Assembly: GCF_030408615.1 (NCBI RefSeq)
Contig: NZ_CP047187.1
Span: 1,364,001-1,428,000 of the forward strand
Direction: 5' to 3'
DNA from: Corynebacterium bovis DSM 20582 = CIP 54.80
GTDB lineage: Bacteria; Actinomycetota; Actinomycetes; Mycobacteriales; Mycobacteriaceae
DNA length: 64,000 nt
The position numbers and the translations under genes are program-made. Below the pieces are notes generated by a model that did not search any database, was not told the DNA's origin, and worked only from the letters and a program-made list of their open reading frames with translations. Positions 25,301-34,956 of the stretch are shown one piece after another. The stretch's first letter is position 1. The number at the start of each line of letters is the position of its first letter.

Positions 25301-26929
25301 GTGATTGTCACCCAGGATCTTGAAGTGCGCGTCGGCGCCCGTACCCTGCTCGACGCCCCTGGCCAGCTGCTCCGGGTCCAGCCGGGCGACCGCATCGGTC
25401 TCGTCGGCCGCAACGGCGCGGGCAAGACGACGACGATGCGGATCCTCGCCGGGGAGGGGGAGCCCTACGGCGGGTCTGTGACCCGCTCCGGCGAGATCGG
25501 CTACCTCCCGCAGGACTCCAAGGAGGGGGACATCGACCAGACGGCCCGGGACCGGGTGCTCTCGGCCCGGGGGCTGGACCAGCTCCGCCAGAGCATGGAG
25601 CGCCAGCAGGAGATCATGGAGACCGGCACCGACACCGAGCGGGACGCGGCGATCGGCAAGTACAGCCGGCTCGAGGAGCGCTACGCGGCCCTCGGCGGCT
25701 ACGAGGCGGACGCCGAGGCCGCCCGCATCTGCGACGGCCTCGGGCTCCCGCAGCGGATCCTCGACCAGCAGCTCAAGACCCTCTCCGGCGGTCAGCGCCG
25801 CCGCGTGGAGCTCGCGCAGATCCTCTTCGCCGCGACGAGCGGGTCGGGCAGGTCGGCGACGACCCTGCTCCTCGACGAGCCGACGAACCACCTCGACGCG
25901 GACTCGATCACGTGGCTGCGGGACTTCCTCCGCCGTCACGAGGGCGGTCTCATCATGATCTCCCACGACGTCGAACTCCTCGAGGCCGTCGTCAACAAGG
26001 TCTGGTTCCTCGACGCCGTCCGCGGCGAGGCGGACGTCTACAACATGGGCTGGAAGAAGTACCTCGACGCCCGCGCGACCGACGAGGCCCGGCGTCGTCG
26101 CGAACGCGCGAACGCGGAGAAGAAGGCCGGTGCGCTACGGCAGCAGGCGGCGAAGATCGGCGCGAAGGCCACGAAGGCCGCCGCCGCGAAGCAGATGGTC
26201 GCCCGCGCCGAGCGGATGATCGGCTCGCTCGACGAGGTCCGCCAGGACGACCGCGTCGCGTCGATCACGTTCCCGGAACCCGCCCCGTGCGGGAAGACAC
26301 CGATGAACGCCCGCGGCCTGACGAAGATGTACGGCTCGCTCGAGGTCTTCGCGGGCGTCGACCTCGCCGTGGACAAGGGCAGCCGCGTCGTCGTCCTCGG
26401 CTTCAACGGCGCCGGGAAGACGACGCTGCTCAAGCTCCTCGCCGGGGTCGAGCGCACCGACGGTGAGGGCGGCGTCGTCAGCGGCCACGGGCTGAAGATC
26501 GGGTACTTCGCCCAGGAGCACGACACGATCGACCCGGACAAGAGCGTGTGGACCAACGCCGTCGAGGCGTGCCCGGACGCCGGGGAGCAGGATCTCCGGG
26601 GTCTCCTCGGCGCGTTCATGTTCTCGGGGGAGCAGGTCGACCAGCCCGCGGGCACGCTCTCCGGCGGTGAGAAGACCCGCCTCGCCCTCGCGACACTCGT
26701 CTCGAGCCGCGCGAACGTGCTTTTGCTCGACGAGCCGACGAACAACCTCGACCCGCAGTCCCGCGAGCAGGTGCTCGACGCCCTGCGGACGTACACCGGG
26801 GCCGTCGTGCTCGTCACCCACGACCCGGGCGCGGTGAAGGCGCTGGAGCCGGAGCGGGTCATTGTCCTGCCGGACGGGACCGAGGACCTGTGGTCGGACG
26901 CCTACATGGAGATCGTCGAGCTGGCCTGA
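25301..26929 (+). CDS. ABC-F family ribosome-associated ATPase
   Basis: Soluble protein with two ATPase domains and no membrane segment, the ABC-F type that acts at the ribosome. The 542 residues contain Walker A GLVGRNGAGKTTT (about residue 34) and VLGFNGAGKTTLL (about residue 365), signatures LSGGQRRRVEL and LSGGEKTRLAL, Walker B LLLDEPTNHLD and LLLDEPTNNLD, and a lysine/alanine-rich linker (ANAEKKAGALRQQAAKIGAK) between them. The suf-adjacent location resembles Rv1473 of M. tuberculosis from memory. It may be a translation factor or confer antibiotic protection; the sequence does not decide. Its 3' end overlaps the convergent amidotransferase gene by 28 bp. Confidence 0.9.
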   Translation: MIVTQDLEVRVGARTLLDAPGQLLRVQPGDRIGLVGRNGAGKTTTMRILAGEGEPYGGSVTRSGEIGYLPQDSKEGDIDQTARDRVLSARGLDQLRQSMERQQEIMETGTDTERDAAIGKYSRLEERYAALGGYEADAEAARICDGLGLPQRILDQQLKTLSGGQRRRVELAQILFAATSGSGRSATTLLLDEPTNHLDADSITWLRDFLRRHEGGLIMISHDVELLEAVVNKVWFLDAVRGEADVYNMGWKKYLDARATDEARRRRERANAEKKAGALRQQAAKIGAKATKAAAAKQMVARAERMIGSLDEVRQDDRVASITFPEPAPCGKTPMNARGLTKMYGSLEVFAGVDLAVDKGSRVVVLGFNGAGKTTLLKLLAGVERTDGEGGVVSGHGLKIGYFAQEHDTIDPDKSVWTNAVEACPDAGEQDLRGLLGAFMFSGEQVDQPAGTLSGGEKTRLALATLVSSRANVLLLDEPTNNLDPQSREQVLDALRTYTGAVVLVTHDPGAVKALEPERVIVLPDGTEDLWSDAYMEIVELA

Positions 26930-27678
26930 GCCACGTGACCGCCCCGGGCACCGCGCCCCGCGGCGAGCTCCCGGCAGTGGGTGACGAAGTTCCGCAGCAG
27001 CTGCCCGGCCTCGGCGGCGACGACGGGCCGGAGCGCGGCGGCGATCTCGTCCCCGGCGCCGGCGTCGAAGTACCCGTGGTCGGGGTAGAAGGCCATGCGC
27101 CGGACCATCCCCGCGCCGTCCATCTCGGGGTGGAACTGGCTGGTCCACACGCGGTCACCCCAGCGGTACAGCTGGATCGGGCACGTCGGGCCGGTGGCGA
27201 GGACGACCGCGCCGTCGGGGACCCGGCCGACGTTCTCCGTGTGACCGGTGAGAGCACCGAACGTCGACGGCAGGCCGGCGCACACCGGGTCCTCCCGCGC
27301 GGCGTCGGTGAGGTGGACGGTGGAGAGGCCGGCCTGTTCGGGGTGGGTGCGCACGACGTCGCCCCCGAGGGAGTCGGCGAGCAACGAGGCACCGTAACAG
27401 GCGAGGAAGACCGGGACCGGCGCCGTCGTGACGAGGTCGACGAGCCGCCGGCTGACGAGCGGCTGCCAGGTGTCGTCGAGCGGCGCGGTGACCGTGAAGG
27501 GGGAGCCGCCGACGATGACGCCGTCGGCCCCGTCGAGGGGGCCGGGAGTGCTGTCCGGGCTGTCCAGGACCCGCTGCTCGAGTTCGTCGGGCTGCAGGCC
27601 GGTGGCGCGGAGCACGTCGAGGTACTCGGCACCGGCGACCTCGGCGCCGGAGCGGGGGGAGAGCAGGATGAAGCTCAC
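26902..27678 (-). CDS. Class I glutamine amidotransferase-like protein
   Basis: Stand-alone glutamine amidotransferase (GATase1) domain protein of 258 residues, resembling GMP synthase-like amidotransferases. The nucleophile cysteine is in VFLACYGASLLAD (about residue 95) and the catalytic histidine and glutamate are in TSQFHPEMD. An N-terminal segment has VIVGGSPF, typical of the family. The GTG at 27678 is used, with AGGAGG 10 nt upstream. No synthetase partner is adjacent, so the ammonia acceptor is unknown. It overlaps the ABC-F gene tail-to-tail by 28 bp and has a palindrome overlapping its probable promoter. Confidence 0.83.
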   Translation of the reverse strand: MSFILLSPRSGAEVAGAEYLDVLRATGLQPDELEQRVLDSPDSTPGPLDGADGVIVGGSPFTVTAPLDDTWQPLVSRRLVDLVTTAPVPVFLACYGASLLADSLGGDVVRTHPEQAGLSTVHLTDAAREDPVCAGLPSTFGALTGHTENVGRVPDGAVVLATGPTCPIQLYRWGDRVWTSQFHPEMDGAGMVRRMAFYPDHGYFDAGAGDEIAAALRPVVAAEAGQLLRNFVTHCRELAAGRGARGGHVAQASSTISM

Positions 27679-27848
27679 GGTGGACCGGCCTCCTGGGGAC
27701 CATCGGGGGTGCGGAGGGCTGGCCCTCCGCGTGGACCGCGCGCGTCCCGGCACGCGGATCCCTGGGTGGGTCCGTGGCGGTCCGGTCCGGAAGGGAGGGG
27801 ACGACGCCGTGCTGCGCCGGGGCACCGGCACCGCCACGGGTTCCGCCC

Positions 27849-27871
27849 ATCGTAGCAGACAGCTCTGTCTG
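27849..27871 (-). promoter_or_regulatory. Promoter with palindromic operator for the amidotransferase gene
   Basis: The minus strand reads CAGACAG-AG-CTGTCTG (27871-27856, perfect 7-2-7 dyad) followed at once by TACGAT (27854-27849), a good -10 box. Binding at the dyad would block RNA polymerase. The mRNA leader would be about 165 nt. Confidence 0.5.
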
Positions 27872-27945
27872 TGACGGCGACCTCCCCGGCACGCCCATCC
27901 GGTGCCCCCACCCCTCCGGCGGCTCCCCGCCCGGCGGCGACCCCT

Positions 27946-27959
27946 GCCCGCCGGCGGGC
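27946..27959 (-). terminator. Possible terminator stem after the DUF711 gene
   Basis: A perfect 14-bp palindrome GCCCGCCGGCGGGC lies 8 bp past the minus-strand stop. It has no loop or U tract, so termination is only a suggestion. Confidence 0.3.
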
Positions 27960-27966
27960 GACCCGG

Positions 27967-29352
27967 TCAGTTCCGGAAGCCGTGGACCGGTGCCGGGATG
28001 ACACCGCCCCGCGCGATGAAGACGTCGTTCGGGACCGTGTTCACCGGGATGACCGGTGCGTACCCCAGCAACCCGCCGAAGTTCACCTCGTCACCGGGGA
28101 AGGCCCCGGGGACCGGGATGACCCGCACGGCGGTCGTCTTGTGGTTCATGACACCGATCGCGGCCTCGTCCGCGATCATCCCCGCGACGGCCGAGGCGGT
28201 GGTGTCGCCGGGCACGGCGACCATGTCGAGCCCCACGGAGCAGATCGCGGTCATGGCCTCGAGCTTGTCCAGCGTGATCGAACCGCTGCGCACGGCGTCG
28301 ATCATCCCCTTGTCCTCGGACACCGGGATGAACGAGCCGGACAGGCCGCCCACCCGCGAGCACGCCATCATCCCGCCCTTCTTCACCGCGTCGTTGAGCA
28401 GCGCGAGCGCGGCCGTCGTCCCGTGCGTGCCGACCTGGCCGAGCCCCATGTGCTCCAGGATGTGCGCGACCGAGTCTCCGAGCTCCGCCGTCGGCGCGAG
28501 GGAGAGGTCGACGATCCCGAACGGCACCCCGAGCCGCCGCGCGGCCAACGTCCCGACGAGCTGCCCGGTCCGGGTGATCTTGAACGCGGCGCGCTTGATC
28601 TCCTCCGCGACCTCCGTGAGGCTCGCCCCCGCGAGGGACCCGATGGCGTGGTCGACGACACCCGGCCCGGACACGCCGACGCTGACGACGCAGTCCGGCT
28701 CCTCGACGCCGTGGAACGCCCCGGCCATGAACGGGTTGTCACCGACCGCGTTGGCGAAGACGACGAGCTTCGCGCACGCGATGGCGGCGCGGTCCGCCGT
28801 CGCCTCCGCGCACGCGAGGACGGTGCGCCCCATCTCCGCGACGGCGTCCATGTTGATCCCCGCCCGCGACGAACCGATGTTCACCGAGGAGCACACGACG
28901 TCCGTCGTCGACAGGGCCTCGGGGATCGAGGCGATGAGGCGGGCGTCGGCGTCGGACACCCCCTTCTCGACGAGGGCCGAGTACCCCCCGATGAAGTTCA
29001 CCCCGACGTCCTTCGCCGCCCGGTCGAGCGCCCGCGCGAGGACCACCGGGTCCCCGCCGGACGCCCCGACGAGCAGCGACACGGGTGTCACCGAGATGCG
29101 CTTGTTGACGATGGGGACGCCGAGCTCACGCTCGATGCCCTCGCACACCTCGACGAGCCGCGCGGCCCGGCGGGTGACGGTGTCGTGGACGGCACGGGCC
29201 GTGTCCGCGACGTCGGCGCGGATGCACGGCAGGAGGTTGATCCCCATCGTCACCGTGCGGATGTCGAGCCGGTACTTCTCGATCATGTCGATCGTCTCGA
29301 GGATGTCGTTCGCGGCGGTCGTGCCGACGGGCCGGGACTGCGTCACGGTCAT
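27967..29352 (-). CDS. PFL-like family protein (DUF711 / UPF0210)
   Basis: The 461-residue protein belongs to the UPF0210/DUF711 family, whose fold resembles pyruvate formate-lyase but whose reaction is unknown. Characteristic stretches are [20 protein letters not shown] at the N terminus, [40 protein letters not shown] and the C-terminal [19 protein letters not shown]. It follows the ACT-domain gene by 5 bp. This two-gene arrangement is widespread, which suggests that the ACT protein controls or assists it. No signal peptide or membrane segment is present. The ATG at 29352 directly follows a G-rich run that may act as ribosome site. Confidence 0.9.
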   Translation of the reverse strand: MTVTQSRPVGTTAANDILETIDMIEKYRLDIRTVTMGINLLPCIRADVADTARAVHDTVTRRAARLVEVCEGIERELGVPIVNKRISVTPVSLLVGASGGDPVVLARALDRAAKDVGVNFIGGYSALVEKGVSDADARLIASIPEALSTTDVVCSSVNIGSSRAGINMDAVAEMGRTVLACAEATADRAAIACAKLVVFANAVGDNPFMAGAFHGVEEPDCVVSVGVSGPGVVDHAIGSLAGASLTEVAEEIKRAAFKITRTGQLVGTLAARRLGVPFGIVDLSLAPTAELGDSVAHILEHMGLGQVGTHGTTAALALLNDAVKKGGMMACSRVGGLSGSFIPVSEDKGMIDAVRSGSITLDKLEAMTAICSVGLDMVAVPGDTTASAVAGMIADEAAIGVMNHKTTAVRVIPVPGAFPGDEVNFGGLLGYAPVIPVNTVPNDVFIARGGVIPAPVHGFRN

Positions 29353-29357
29353 CCCCC

Positions 29358-29636
29358 CTACACCGAGTGCATGGCGTCGAACAGCGCCTGGGACTGGATG
29401 CGGATGACGAGCTTCTGCTCGGCCTCCACCTCGGTCATCCGGTCCTGGATGACCGTGAGGCGTTCACCCCCGGGACCGTCGTCGTCGAACTCGACGTGGA
29501 GGATCATGGTGAACCAGTCGTCCATGATGGTCTGGCTGACGTTGCGGATGTTGACCCCGAGGTCCGCGAGGGCGGTGGCCACGGCGGCGATGATCCCGGT
29601 GTGGTCGCGCCCCGTGACGGTCATGATGGCAATCAT
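29358..29636 (-). CDS. ACT domain protein (UPF0237)
   Basis: Small ACT-domain protein of 92 residues that probably binds a small ligand such as an amino acid. It starts [20 protein letters not shown], has the ACT pattern [16 protein letters not shown], and covers a single ACT fold plus a C-terminal helix. The ATG at 29636 is preferred over the ATG at 29645 because homologues begin with this strand and because TAGCAT ends 7 nt upstream, giving a leaderless start; the upstream ATG overlaps that -10 box. It is co-directional with and 5 bp ahead of the DUF711 gene. Confidence 0.88.
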   Translation of the reverse strand: MIAIMTVTGRDHTGIIAAVATALADLGVNIRNVSQTIMDDWFTMILHVEFDDDGPGGERLTVIQDRMTEVEAEQKLVIRIQSQALFDAMHSV

Positions 29637-29678
29637 GGTGCCCATGCTACAAGTGCGTCACCGCCGCCCCGGCGACGA

Positions 29679-29697
29679 CGTCCCCACGCGGGGGACG
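29679..29697 (-). terminator. Hairpin after acnR
   Basis: CGTCCCC (29679-29685) pairs with GGGGACG (29691-29697) around ACGCG, about 50 bp past the acnR stop on the minus strand. It is a plausible end of the acn-acnR transcript; no U tract. Confidence 0.4.
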
Positions 29698-29744
29698 GTC
29701 ACCGGGACGGCGGTGCGGAGCGGGGCCGGGGCCCCCGTCGCCGG

Positions 29745-30323
29745 TCACGACGCGGCGGACCCACCTCGGCGGACACTGTCCTCGACAAGGTCGAGGACCT
29801 GACGGAGACCCTCCGTCGAGCCGCCGGCCGCGAGGCGCGAGACGAAGCCCTCCATGACGAGCTCGAGGTAGGAGTGCAGCACGGGCACCGGGACGTCGTC
29901 CCGGAGCAGCCCCGCGTCCGCGTTGGACTGGAGCCGCTCCTCGACGGCCTCGTCGAGAACCGCCTGGTGCTCCCGCCACCGGGAGGCGAACCCCGGGTCG
30001 GTGCGCAACAGCCGCGAGATCTCCAGCCGGGTCGCGAACCAGCCGTAGGCCTCCGGTGAGACGAGCATGTCCCGCATCACCTCGACGAGACCGTCCGCGG
30101 CGACCGTCTCGGCCATCCGGGAGGCGTCCTCCCGGGCGAGCGCGAGGAACAGGTTCTCCTTGTCACCGAAGTGGTGGAAGATCGCACCCCGCGACTTGCC
30201 CGTGGACTCCTCGAGCCGCGCGACGGTCGCGCCGTCGTACCCGTACGTGATGAAGCACGCCCTGGCTCCCTGAAGAATGTCGTCCCGCTTCGCCGCCAGG
30301 TCGCTGTCGCTGACCTTGGGCAT
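29745..30323 (-). CDS. acnR: TetR-family aconitase repressor AcnR
   Basis: Repressor of the aconitase gene in corynebacteria, in which citrate and iron act as effectors. The 192-residue protein has the N-terminal TetR helix-turn-helix (ATVARLEESTGKSRGAIFHH then FGDKENLF, about residues 32-62) and an all-helical C-terminal effector domain. AAGGGA lies 6 nt before the ATG at 30323. It stands 115 bp downstream of acn on the same strand, as in C. glutamicum, and a near-perfect AcnR operator lies over the acn promoter. Identification rests on the protein family, position and operator together. Confidence 0.93.
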   Translation of the reverse strand: MPKVSDSDLAAKRDDILQGARACFITYGYDGATVARLEESTGKSRGAIFHHFGDKENLFLALAREDASRMAETVAADGLVEVMRDMLVSPEAYGWFATRLEISRLLRTDPGFASRWREHQAVLDEAVEERLQSNADAGLLRDDVPVPVLHSYLELVMEGFVSRLAAGGSTEGLRQVLDLVEDSVRRGGSAAS

Positions 30324-30438
30324 GTGGCGTCCCTTCTGTCGGAGCCGTGCCGGACACGGAGGCGGCAGGCCCCGCCGCGGGGGAGACCCACCGGCGGGGG
30401 CACTGCCGCCCCGTGTCCTGCCCGACTGTGCGGGAGTG

Positions 30439-33261
<2,823 letters not shown>

Positions 33262-33402
33262 AGTAAGCTCCTGAATCTCTTCTCGTAGTCGTTGTTGTCG
33301 CCACCGTCCGACCGTGGATCTGGTCGCGGACGTCGGTAGGACCAGAGCGGGCGGGGCCACACTGCACATTGTGTCAGGTCCCGGACCTCTCCGTCGGACA
33401 CC

Positions 33403-33425
33403 ACTTTAACAGTACGTCCGTATTG
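33403..33425 (-). promoter_or_regulatory. acn promoter with AcnR operator
   Basis: Minus strand CAATACGGACGTACTG (33425-33410) matches the AcnR motif CAGNACNNNCGTACTG, as I recall it, at all but one fixed position. Directly downstream is TAAAGT (33408-33403), a good -10 box, with TTGCAT as a distant -35. The operator therefore overlaps the core promoter, as expected for a repressor. The acn leader would be about 135 nt. Confidence 0.75.
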
Positions 33426-33568
33426 CTATGCAAAACGGCGGGCGGCGGGGTGTCGCCGCCGGCCGGGCCCCGGGGCGGTGCTAGACATGACCGCGAGAGA
33501 CGGGCGACCCCGCGCCCGTCGGACGACCCCGACCCGGGCGGCCGCGCCCGGGGGAGAAAGGTGGACCG

Positions 33569-34126
33569 GTGATCCCCGCCGACATCGACATGGGACGCAT
33601 CCTCAGCGACCTCGCCGACAGTGACGTCTCCGACGGGCTGCCGGGGGACCGGTCCGACAGTCACCCGGCCCACGGCACCGAGGGCACGGACCGGGGGGAC
33701 GCGGGCGTCGACACGGCGACCTGGCACGACGCGGTCACCGCCGCCGACAGGTCCGGCGTCGGCCCGCTGAAGGTCGTCGTTCTCGACGACACTTCCGCGT
33801 CCGGTCCGGACCTCCGGGACGTCGCCCAGACGGTCAAGGACGACACGGGGGCCACGACGGTCGTCGTGCAGACCCCCGGCAACGCCGCCGCGGTGAGCTC
33901 CGCACTGACGCGGTCCCAGATCGAGAAGAACGAGCACCTGCTCGCGGGGACGACGTCCCCCTCCGCCGCCACCGACTTCCTCGTCGCCGCCGACCACAGC
34001 GCGACGCCGACCGGGACGGTCACCGCCCTGACCGTCGTCGGTGCCCTCGTGGCCGCAGCGGTCGCGGCCGCGGCGACCGCATTCACGGGCCGGGCGACCG
34101 CACGGGTCCGTCCCGCCACCGCGTGA
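33569..34126 (+). CDS. Small membrane protein, Rv1476-like
   Basis: Unknown function. The 185-residue protein has a soluble region with VGPLKVVVLDDTSASGPDLR and VAQTVKDDTGATTVVVQTP, and one C-terminal membrane helix (about residues 150-172, VTALTVVGALVAAAVAAAAT). It lies between divergent acn and ripA, the same place as Rv1476 in M. tuberculosis (acn, Rv1476, ripA), so I assign it to that family. Family members are related to TPM-type domains, though the match here is only by pattern and position. The GTG at 33569 has AGAAAGG 7 nt upstream. The middle of the protein (28-48) is low complexity. Confidence 0.8.
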   Translation: MIPADIDMGRILSDLADSDVSDGLPGDRSDSHPAHGTEGTDRGDAGVDTATWHDAVTAADRSGVGPLKVVVLDDTSASGPDLRDVAQTVKDDTGATTVVVQTPGNAAAVSSALTRSQIEKNEHLLAGTTSPSAATDFLVAADHSATPTGTVTALTVVGALVAAAVAAAATAFTGRATARVRPATA

Positions 34127-34486
34127 CGACCGGCCGGATACCACCCCGGTCAAGTCTCCCATCCTGACTTACAGCCTGACGTCCGGGTGACGACCCGGTC
34201 GCCGACACCTCCCCGCGCACAGCCGCGCACAGCAGGGACGGCCACGTCAGTGTGTCCCGGCCGTCGCGTCCGGTCTGACGTCCGGGTTCCGGTGCCTTCC
34301 CGCACACAGCAGGCACGGGCAGCTCGTGCGCCCCGGCCGCCACGTCCGCCGTGTCCGCCGCAGACACCCCCTCCGCCCCGGCGCCACCACCCACCCCGTG
34401 CGCCTCGGTCGCCACGTCCGTCACGCCGACCGCACGCACCCCGCCCGTCCCGCACGCCACCGCAGTCAAGGTTCGAGACCTGTCCA

Positions 34487-34515
34487 TACTCAAGTCAAGG
34501 TTCAGACTTTGAGTA
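34487..34515 (+). promoter_or_regulatory. AT-richer inverted repeat upstream of ripA
   Basis: TACTCAA (34487-34493) and TTGAGTA (34509-34515) form a perfect 7-bp dyad with a 15-bp spacer. The spacer contains AGTCAAGGTTC, also present at 34464-34474. It begins an AT-richer zone (34460-34760) in the 830-bp gap 34127-34956. The left part of the gap, 34127-34460, holds only GC-rich short repeats such as CTGACGTCCGGGT and no gene. Confidence 0.45.
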
Positions 34516-34551
34516 CGACCACGGTCGACGTCGCAAGCTCACACTCCGGGC

Positions 34552-34577
34552 GGTCACTAAATGTGACCAAGATCACA
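34552..34577 (+). promoter_or_regulatory. GlxR/Crp-type site overlapping a GGTCAC-N5-GTGACC dyad
   Basis: TGTGACCAAGATCACA (34562-34577) differs from the GlxR consensus TGTGANNTANNTCACA at one fixed base. It overlaps a perfect 6-5-6 dyad GGTCACTAAATGTGACC (34552-34568). GlxR is the cAMP-responsive global regulator of corynebacteria; binding here is inferred. Confidence 0.6.
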
Positions 34578-34610
34578 CGTAACGCCGATCTCGGGAACGC
34601 AGCTGGTCAA

Positions 34611-34625
34611 GTCACATTCCGTGAC
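34611..34625 (+). promoter_or_regulatory. Second GTCAC-N5-GTGAC dyad upstream of ripA
   Basis: GTCACATTCCGTGAC is a perfect 5-5-5 inverted repeat with the same arms and spacer length as the dyad at 34552-34568, centres 58 bp apart. Two sites of one type suggest one regulator binding twice. Confidence 0.5.
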
Positions 34626-34710
34626 CACCGGGCCGGATGTGGAACATGTTTCGCGTGTGGTTGCAGTTTCGGAAGGTGCAGGGAGTGCTTTACGGTGCAC
34701 CTATCGAGCG

Positions 34711-34732
34711 TTGATAACAGCTTGATTACAGC
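34711..34732 (+). promoter_or_regulatory. Direct repeat resembling an MtrA box
   Basis: TTGATAACAGC and TTGATTACAGC are adjacent 11-bp direct repeats (one mismatch). They contain ATAAC-N6-ATTAC, close to the RTAAC-N6-RTAAC pattern reported for the MtrA response regulator, which controls cell-wall hydrolases in related bacteria. The assignment is inference. Confidence 0.4.
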
Positions 34733-34768
34733 GTGGTTCCAGTGGACCACGGTCTGTACCCGATATTC

Positions 34769-34859
34769 GGCGATCCGCCCCAGGGCGACCGTCGGGCCCG
34801 GGGCCGGTCCGCATGGGGAAGTGCGGACGGCCGGGCCGCGGTGCACGCGGTGGATCGCC
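34769..34859 (+). ncRNA. Structured 5' leader RNA before ripA (unknown class)
   Basis: GGCGATCCGCC (34769-34779) and GGTGGATCGCC (34849-34859) form an 11-bp closing stem with one G-U pair. Inside, GTCCGCA (34807-34813) and TGCGGAC (34822-34828) make a perfect hairpin with loop TGGGGAAG. The structure ends 97 nt before the ripA GTG. I do not recognise a known riboswitch class. It could be a regulatory leader; folding is by eye. Confidence 0.4.
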
Positions 34860-34956
34860 GTTGCCGGATCACGGACCGTCCGCTGGGCCGACAGGCACCA
34901 CCAAGGACACAACGAGGCCACCGCGCGAGACCGGGTGGCATCCGAGGAGAAACACA

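Noticed and set aside
25030..25323. A 97-codon frame with a TAGACT box nearby
   Set aside because: Spacing from TAGACT (25022) to the GTG is only 2 nt, the product is low-complexity and it runs into the ABC-F promoter. It is not supported as a gene.
33418..33436. RamB site upstream of acn
   Set aside because: A TGCAAA half-site exists near 33429, but only about 8 of 13 positions fit the RamB motif, so it is not reported.
34769..34956. c-di-AMP (ydaO-type) riboswitch before ripA
   Set aside because: Such leaders precede wall-hydrolase genes in actinobacteria, but the conserved GGAGGAACC-like and ACAGCUAAC-like segments are not present. I keep only the unnamed structured leader.
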